Shown here piece after piece: positions 34,516 to 38,790 of a DNA stretch of 38,790 nt. Each line of letters starts with the position of its first letter. Position 1 is the first letter of the stretch. The notes under the pieces were generated by a model. That model searched no databases. It was not told the origin of the DNA and was given only the letters and a program-made list of their open reading frames with translations. Where the stretch lies: assembly GCF_004323185.1 (NCBI RefSeq), contig NZ_NAPS01000001.1:1329925-1368714 (forward strand), in the 5' to 3' direction. The DNA is from Westiellopsis prolifica IICB1. Its GTDB lineage: Bacteria > Cyanobacteriota > Cyanobacteriia > Cyanobacteriales > Nostocaceae. The position numbers were made by a program, and so were the translations under genes.

Positions 34516-35736
34516 CTACTTTTTACCTTCTATTGTTAGTAAATTCTGGGTATATAGATCATTTACAAATGTCTCTACATCACGCCGGAGAATAACTTCT
34601 TCAATATCATAGTCTTCTAATAATGATGTAATGACTTTCTCTATCTCACCATACTCAATAATTGCTTGCCAAATATCAGCAGCCACACCAGTCAAGTAAA
34701 AGCTTTCTTGAGTTGCCAAATTACCAATCACAATCTGTCCCTCATACTCGCCAAAGATGACTTGCAACCCTGGTTGAATGAGTCCTTTACTCTCCTGCTG
34801 CATCTGGATAATAGGAGCTTCCTTAGCAGTTTTGAGTCGATTTTTCAAGCAGATTTCTGGAGGAATTAACAGCCAACTACCCTCTATGGTTTCAGTCACA
34901 GGGTTCCAAACAAAGCGATCTGGTTCATTCCAGCTAAAGCAGATATTGTCTGTCTTCCCTACCCAGTAGCGGATTCCATTTAGTTGTGTGAGACAGTGTG
35001 CGTACCAGTCTGGGTAACTATCGCCGAAGTCTTCTGGTGCATAGTCATGAATATCTTGAGCGCTCAAACAAGCTTGAACGCGCGGTTCACGAGATGCGAT
35101 CGCTTTTCGCAAATCTGGATGAGAATAAAGATGGGCAAATATTACTGCCTGATGAGAATGAGATTGCAAAAAGTTGCTCAGTCGAGAACCAGTAAAAACA
35201 CAGTCATCCACCACTACCCAAGGCACATCGGGCGATGGTGGTGGTTTTAACTGGTCGGCAGTTAGCCCCAAAGCGTAAGCCAGCATTCCCAAAACTATCA
35301 GCCCTCCACGGGGAATCCCAGTGAAGTGAAACTGCTTTAATTCCTCGTAACCAAAGCAATCTATTAATTGTTTCGCCAGACGCTCACAATCCGCTTCCGC
35401 TTGACGATAGCTGACATAGCGCAGACGAGTCATGTTCAGATTCAAATCCTGGAGTTCTGTAGCAATTCGCACTCTACCAGCTTCATTCAAGCAACCCAAT
35501 ACAAAGAGTGCAGGCTGGGGAGTGGAACGAACAATTAAGATGTTTCCGGGCATTTCTGCCCAGATCGGACTGCTGGCAATAGCTTGAGCTAGCTTAAACA
35601 GTGCCTCGGTGGGTTCCGTTAACTGAAGTTCACGACTGTACTTAGCCAAAGCTTTTGAGTCGATAGAAATACCGTATATTTTAGGTAATGATACGGTTGC
35701 CAGTTGTGCCTCTTTTTGAGAGAGAATTTCTTGCAT
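34516..35736 (-). CDS. Phosphoribosyltransferase-like domain fused to PqqD/RRE
   Basis: 406 aa. Residues about 100-235 form a type I phosphoribosyltransferase-like fold: FTGIPRGG (138-145) in the diphosphate-loop position and WVVVDDCVFTGSRL (173-186), the PRPP-binding acidic pair (Asp177-Asp178) and TGS loop. The C-terminal 85 residues (about 320-403) resemble PqqD, the leader-peptide recognition element of RiPP systems: IVIGNLATQESFYLTGVAADIWQAI, then an acidic helix and VETFVNDLYTQNLLTIEG. A middle segment (about 240-300) is unassigned. The ATG is 2 bases after the ABC gene stop. The fusion implies that a precursor or leader is brought to a phosphoribosyl-handling domain. No close family can be named. 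Confidence 0.8.
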   Translation of the reverse strand: MQEILSQKEAQLATVSLPKIYGISIDSKALAKYSRELQLTEPTEALFKLAQAIASSPIWAEMPGNILIVRSTPQPALFVLGCLNEAGRVRIATELQDLNLNMTRLRYVSYRQAEADCERLAKQLIDCFGYEELKQFHFTGIPRGGLIVLGMLAYALGLTADQLKPPPSPDVPWVVVDDCVFTGSRLSNFLQSHSHQAVIFAHLYSHPDLRKAIASREPRVQACLSAQDIHDYAPEDFGDSYPDWYAHCLTQLNGIRYWVGKTDNICFSWNEPDRFVWNPVTETIEGSWLLIPPEICLKNRLKTAKEAPIIQMQQESKGLIQPGLQVIFGEYEGQIVIGNLATQESFYLTGVAADIWQAIIEYGEIEKVITSLLEDYDIEEVILRRDVETFVNDLYTQNLLTIEGKK

Positions 35737-35738
35737 AG

Positions 35739-37562
35739 TTAAACAGGAACATTACTAGTAACTTCCATTTGCTCTTTCCAAGACTGGGCATAAAAACCAC
35801 CTTGAGCCAGCAATTCATCATGGCTTCCTGATTCCACAATCTCACCAGCACGCATGACGTGAATTATGTCAGCCCGCATTGCTAAAGTGAAGCGGTGGGT
35901 AATGACAACAGCAGTCCGTCCATTTGCCATAGTGCGGAATCGCTCTAACCAATCAAACTCTGCCCAAGGGTCCATTGCACTGGTCGGTTCATCTAGAATA
36001 ATGATTTCGGCACGTCGCAAAAATGCTCTTGCTAGAGCAAGACGCTGCCATTGTCCACCGCTGAGTTCTGTACCTTCAGGAAACAACTTACCTAATATTG
36101 AGTTGTAACTTTGAGGTAAGCTAGTAATCTTCTCATGAATGCCAGCATCTTTAGCCGCCAACTCAATCTCATCTGGGCTTGGAGTTGCTGACCAATCACC
36201 GAAAGCAATGTTTTCGGCAGCGGTGACGTAGTAGTAAACAGGAAACTGGAATAGGACTGTAATTAAACGCTGATATTCTGTAACTGATAAATTGCGAATA
36301 TCGATTCCGTCTAGTTGAATACAACCAGACTCAGGGTCATAAAAACGACAAAGTAGTTTGATTAAAGTACTCTTTCCCGCACCATTATCTCCGACGATCG
36401 CCACTATTTTACCCGCCGGAATAGTCAGATTAAAATTTTCTAAAACGGGTCGGTCGCTACCAGGATAGCTAAAACTAACTTGTTGAAAGCTAATTCCCTC
36501 TTTTAGCTGCTTGGGAATAGGTAGGGATTGGGTTGGGCTGATAATTTGCGGTTTTAACTCTAAAAATTCAAATAAATTACTGATAAATAAGCTACTTCTA
36601 TAGATTTGTCCGAGATTACCCAGCAGGGAAACCATTACGCCCCGACTCTGTTGAAATGCTTGAAAAAACAGAGCAAGTTCACCAAGGCTCATCTTTCCTT
36701 GCAAAATTTGCCAAACTATCCAACTCAAGGGAGCAATAAAAACTAAAAGTCCCAAAATCATCGCTATAAAGCGCCCTAAACTTTGGACTTTGACTATTTG
36801 TAGATATTCTGACCTCAGTCGATAGCGCGATTTTTGGTAATTAGATTGGAAGTGAGAACCCAAGTTAAATAAGCGTAATTCCCCAGCAGTGTTGCTGTTA
36901 GTTAGGAGTGCATCGTAATATTCTACGCGCCGCCGTTCTGTGGTAGTTTGCTGCCACCAACGGTGATAGTAGCGATTAAGATTTAAGACTATATATAAAG
37001 ATGGCAGGCCACTGATTAATAAAACAACTGCTAGCCATGCACCATAAGGAAGTAATATTGCTGCCATTGCCACAAGGGTAATGCTGTTTTGTATTCCATT
37101 ACCCAAATTTTCTAGCAGAGAAAGAGATTGACCGCTGGCATCACTGCGCGCTCGGTTCAGGTGATCATAATATTCTGATGATTCATAAAAGGCATAATCT
37201 ACTGCTATAGACTTTTGATGAATCAAGCTGGTGATATAGTCGCGAACAAATTCAGATTGAGCTGTCCGTACCCATTCCATCAGGGTTTGTAAACTTCCTC
37301 CCAGCAGCAAGACACAAGCCATTATTGCTGCGGGAACTATAATCGGTTGAGCGCTTTGCCAAGTTGCTCCAGCCCCGATAACCGCTACCAAACCATCAAC
37401 CACTGAGCGAGTCAGGTAGACCGTAGTAACTGGCATGAGTCCCTGAATAACTAGTAATATAGCCCAGGCGATCGTCCATCCTCTAGATGCATTCCAGACT
37501 AAATGCAGTGTTTTTGGCAGATAATAAAATTGAGCGATCGCTCTGCCTAATCTTCTATTCAA
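35739..37562 (-). CDS. ABC exporter, fused membrane and ATPase domains
   Basis: 607 aa. Membrane domain with six hydrophobic segments (about 30-300), then a nucleotide-binding domain with Walker A GDNGAGKST (391-399), Q-loop Gln439, signature LSGGQ (500-504), Walker B IIILDEP (520-526) and switch His556. There is no N-terminal C39 peptidase domain, so it exports an already processed product, as lasso LarD/McjD-type exporters do. The start is a TTG with AAGGA 9 bases upstream (37572-37576 on the complement), good support for a non-ATG start. It is 39 bases after the kinase stop and 2 bases before the PRTase-PqqD gene. Confidence 0.9.
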   Translation of the reverse strand: MNRRLGRAIAQFYYLPKTLHLVWNASRGWTIAWAILLVIQGLMPVTTVYLTRSVVDGLVAVIGAGATWQSAQPIIVPAAIMACVLLLGGSLQTLMEWVRTAQSEFVRDYITSLIHQKSIAVDYAFYESSEYYDHLNRARSDASGQSLSLLENLGNGIQNSITLVAMAAILLPYGAWLAVVLLISGLPSLYIVLNLNRYYHRWWQQTTTERRRVEYYDALLTNSNTAGELRLFNLGSHFQSNYQKSRYRLRSEYLQIVKVQSLGRFIAMILGLLVFIAPLSWIVWQILQGKMSLGELALFFQAFQQSRGVMVSLLGNLGQIYRSSLFISNLFEFLELKPQIISPTQSLPIPKQLKEGISFQQVSFSYPGSDRPVLENFNLTIPAGKIVAIVGDNGAGKSTLIKLLCRFYDPESGCIQLDGIDIRNLSVTEYQRLITVLFQFPVYYYVTAAENIAFGDWSATPSPDEIELAAKDAGIHEKITSLPQSYNSILGKLFPEGTELSGGQWQRLALARAFLRRAEIIILDEPTSAMDPWAEFDWLERFRTMANGRTAVVITHRFTLAMRADIIHVMRAGEIVESGSHDELLAQGGFYAQSWKEQMEVTSNVPV

Positions 37563-37601
37563 AATTTTAAATCCTTGCTTTTCATTTTTTAAAATATATC
37601 T

Positions 37602-38534
37602 TTAGGCAGATGCAAACAATTTAATATTATCTAGATTATCAAATATTGTTTGAGTAATATCTTCTTCTATTAGCTTGACTAATTCCGGTAGTGCAGCTAA
37701 AGAACCTTTTCTTTTTAAACGAAATATCGGCACACTCTTCACTAAACTGGTACACTGACGCAGATGAGAGCTAACAAAGTCTGGTGTAGTTAGTAAATCG
37801 GTAGCACGAGAGTGTCGAATTAATTCCAACAGAGCATTTTGACGTGATAGAGGTTGTATTTCGTTGTGGGTTGCGGCTACATTTTCCAGCACATATATCC
37901 GCTTAACTGGTAAAGCAGTTTGGGAAAATCCTTGGTCAAGACGATTATTCCGTTTTGCTATTCCTGCATGAATTGAAGTTAATGTTTCAAAGTCGTATCC
38001 TAAAAAAGCGGCTGCATCTGGTAATAGTTTGACTTGGGGAAAGCTGGGAAAAGTCATCGGAGGGTTACTCTCAACTTCAATCGCCATCACATCGTCTGTA
38101 AGTAAACTATACCCTTGGTTGTAAAAAGCATTTGCCAAGGTTGACTTACCCCATCCAGAGTGACCCAAAAACGCTACTGCTTCATTATTGATTGCAATAC
38201 TACTGGCATGAAGGACAAGATGCGATCGCTGTCGCAGCAAAACGGCAAAAATTGGTCCAAGAATACAAGGACGAAGCAAATCCTCATCAATTCGTGGGTC
38301 TGGTTCAACAACGATCTTGCGTCCTGATTCTACCAAAAACCTGCCCGCTATGGAGTTTTCTAACTCTAAAAATGCCACCAGCTTATTAGCACCATCGGCT
38401 GTTTCAGTTTCTGACGGGCTAATCTGGCGCAGCGAAATCACTACATCCGGTTGTTGTACAACTTCACTCTTGCTGAGTTCGGGAAAAGGGATCTCAGAGT
38501 GAAGCTGGAGATTATAGGCAGTATAAGCAAACAC
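37602..38534 (-). CDS. HprK-like serine kinase of RiPP cluster
   Basis: 310 aa. A poorly conserved N-terminal domain (1-105) is followed by an HPr-kinase/PEP-carboxykinase-like core: LHASSIAI (108-115), P-loop GHSGWGKST (124-132) and LLTDDVMAIE (144-153) with an acidic pair. In lasso-peptide clusters such kinases phosphorylate the C-terminal residue of the precursor. The start is GTG with AAGGA 9 bases upstream (38544-38548 on the complement). It begins about 200 bases after the small peptide gene at the right edge, behind a hairpin. A role on another substrate is possible because the cyclase genes are not in view. Confidence 0.88.
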   Translation of the reverse strand: MFAYTAYNLQLHSEIPFPELSKSEVVQQPDVVISLRQISPSETETADGANKLVAFLELENSIAGRFLVESGRKIVVEPDPRIDEDLLRPCILGPIFAVLLRQRSHLVLHASSIAINNEAVAFLGHSGWGKSTLANAFYNQGYSLLTDDVMAIEVESNPPMTFPSFPQVKLLPDAAAFLGYDFETLTSIHAGIAKRNNRLDQGFSQTALPVKRIYVLENVAATHNEIQPLSRQNALLELIRHSRATDLLTTPDFVSSHLRQCTSLVKSVPIFRLKRKGSLAALPELVKLIEEDITQTIFDNLDNIKLFASA

Positions 38535-38600
38535 CTTTGAGTATCCTTGGAGAAAATTACAGTTAGCTATTATGATTGTGGTAAATTGCTTGGCTTTGAA

Positions 38601-38628
38601 AAAGGGCTACGGATGCCCGTAGCCCTTT
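38601..38628 (-). terminator. Hairpin with T run between peptide gene and kinase gene
   Basis: aaagggctacgg and ccgtagcccttt form a perfect 12-bp stem with a 4-base loop. On the minus strand it is followed by two more T, so the pyrimidine run reads CCCTTTTTC. It lies between the small peptide gene and the kinase gene. It probably works as a partial terminator or attenuator that lowers downstream expression, or protects the 3' end of the peptide mRNA. Confidence 0.65.
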
Positions 38629-38735
38629 GCTAGGCAAGCTCTAGCTTCTACAATTAAAATTGATTAACAGTTGCAAGGACGTTAAAAGCTGTTTCTTCAG
38701 CAAGCTGTAGCGGCTACTACAGCACTCCTTGCTTT

Positions 38736-38790
38736 CTAATCGATACCTTTACCTTTTGCATTTGGATCTAAGCACTGACCATTCACCTGA
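38736..38790 (-). CDS. C terminus of a small peptide gene (possible RiPP precursor), partial
   Basis: The last 17 sense codons before a TAG read QVNGQCLDPNAKGKGID. The 5' part lies beyond the window edge. The single Cys, the Gly/Lys/Asp-rich end and the position just before the kinase and exporter genes fit the C-terminal core region of a RiPP precursor, but so short a fragment cannot prove it. It could also be the end of an unrelated gene. Confidence 0.4.
   Translation of the reverse strand, partial: QVNGQCLDPNAKGKGID

Overview
The window looks like chromosomal DNA of a filamentous, probably Nostocales-type cyanobacterium. The grounds are the many GCGATCGC (HIP1-like) octamers, short tandem repeats of the ccccgatccccaat and gataact kind, several dispersed palindromic or MITE-like elements, an AMIN-domain protein, and moderate AT-rich composition. 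The assignment is by pattern only; no database was searched.

Layout. (1) 51-2640, minus strand: a cell-division pair, an FtsL-like membrane protein followed by the septal transpeptidase FtsI/PBP2. (2) 2641-8200: a gene-poor stretch with a tiny Thr/Pro-rich lipoprotein, an ABM-like small protein, an AMIN plus beta-lactamase-fold serine hydrolase, tRNA-Leu(CAA) with a recognisable promoter, a small basic ORF ending in a strong terminator, and several palindromic repeats. One of these, at 5884-6061, is a five-palindrome nested structure. (3) 8201-32463, plus strand: a 24-kb surface polysaccharide locus. It has about twelve glycosyltransferases, an ABC-2 exporter (Wzm/Wzt) whose ATPase carries a C-terminal extension, an FkbM-like methyltransferase, UDP-galactopyranose mutase, a large HAD-type (COG5610-like) protein, an acyltransferase-3 protein and a Wzy/WaaL-like polytopic protein. 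The likely product is a complex, possibly galactofuranose-containing, methylated and acylated glycan exported by the ABC transporter. (4) 32449-33217: a small beta-rich protein gene bracketed by inverted copies of a repeat end. (5) 33324-38790, minus strand: an operon that I read as the tailoring/export half of a lasso-peptide-like RiPP cluster.

The RiPP-like operon is the most interesting part. In transcription order (right to left) it holds the last 17 codons of a small Cys-containing peptide gene cut by the window edge, a perfect 12-bp hairpin with a T run, an HprK-like kinase, an ABC exporter, a protein that joins a phosphoribosyltransferase-like domain to a C-terminal PqqD/RRE domain, and a nucleotidyltransferase of the NTP_transf_5 type. 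Kinase, exporter, PqqD and nucleotidyltransferase together are a known lasso-cluster signature. The PRTase-PqqD fusion is, as far as I know, not a described lasso component and suggests a ribosyl-phosphate-type tailoring step. The expected cyclase (asparagine-synthetase-like) and B2 protease are not in the window and would have to lie beyond 38790.
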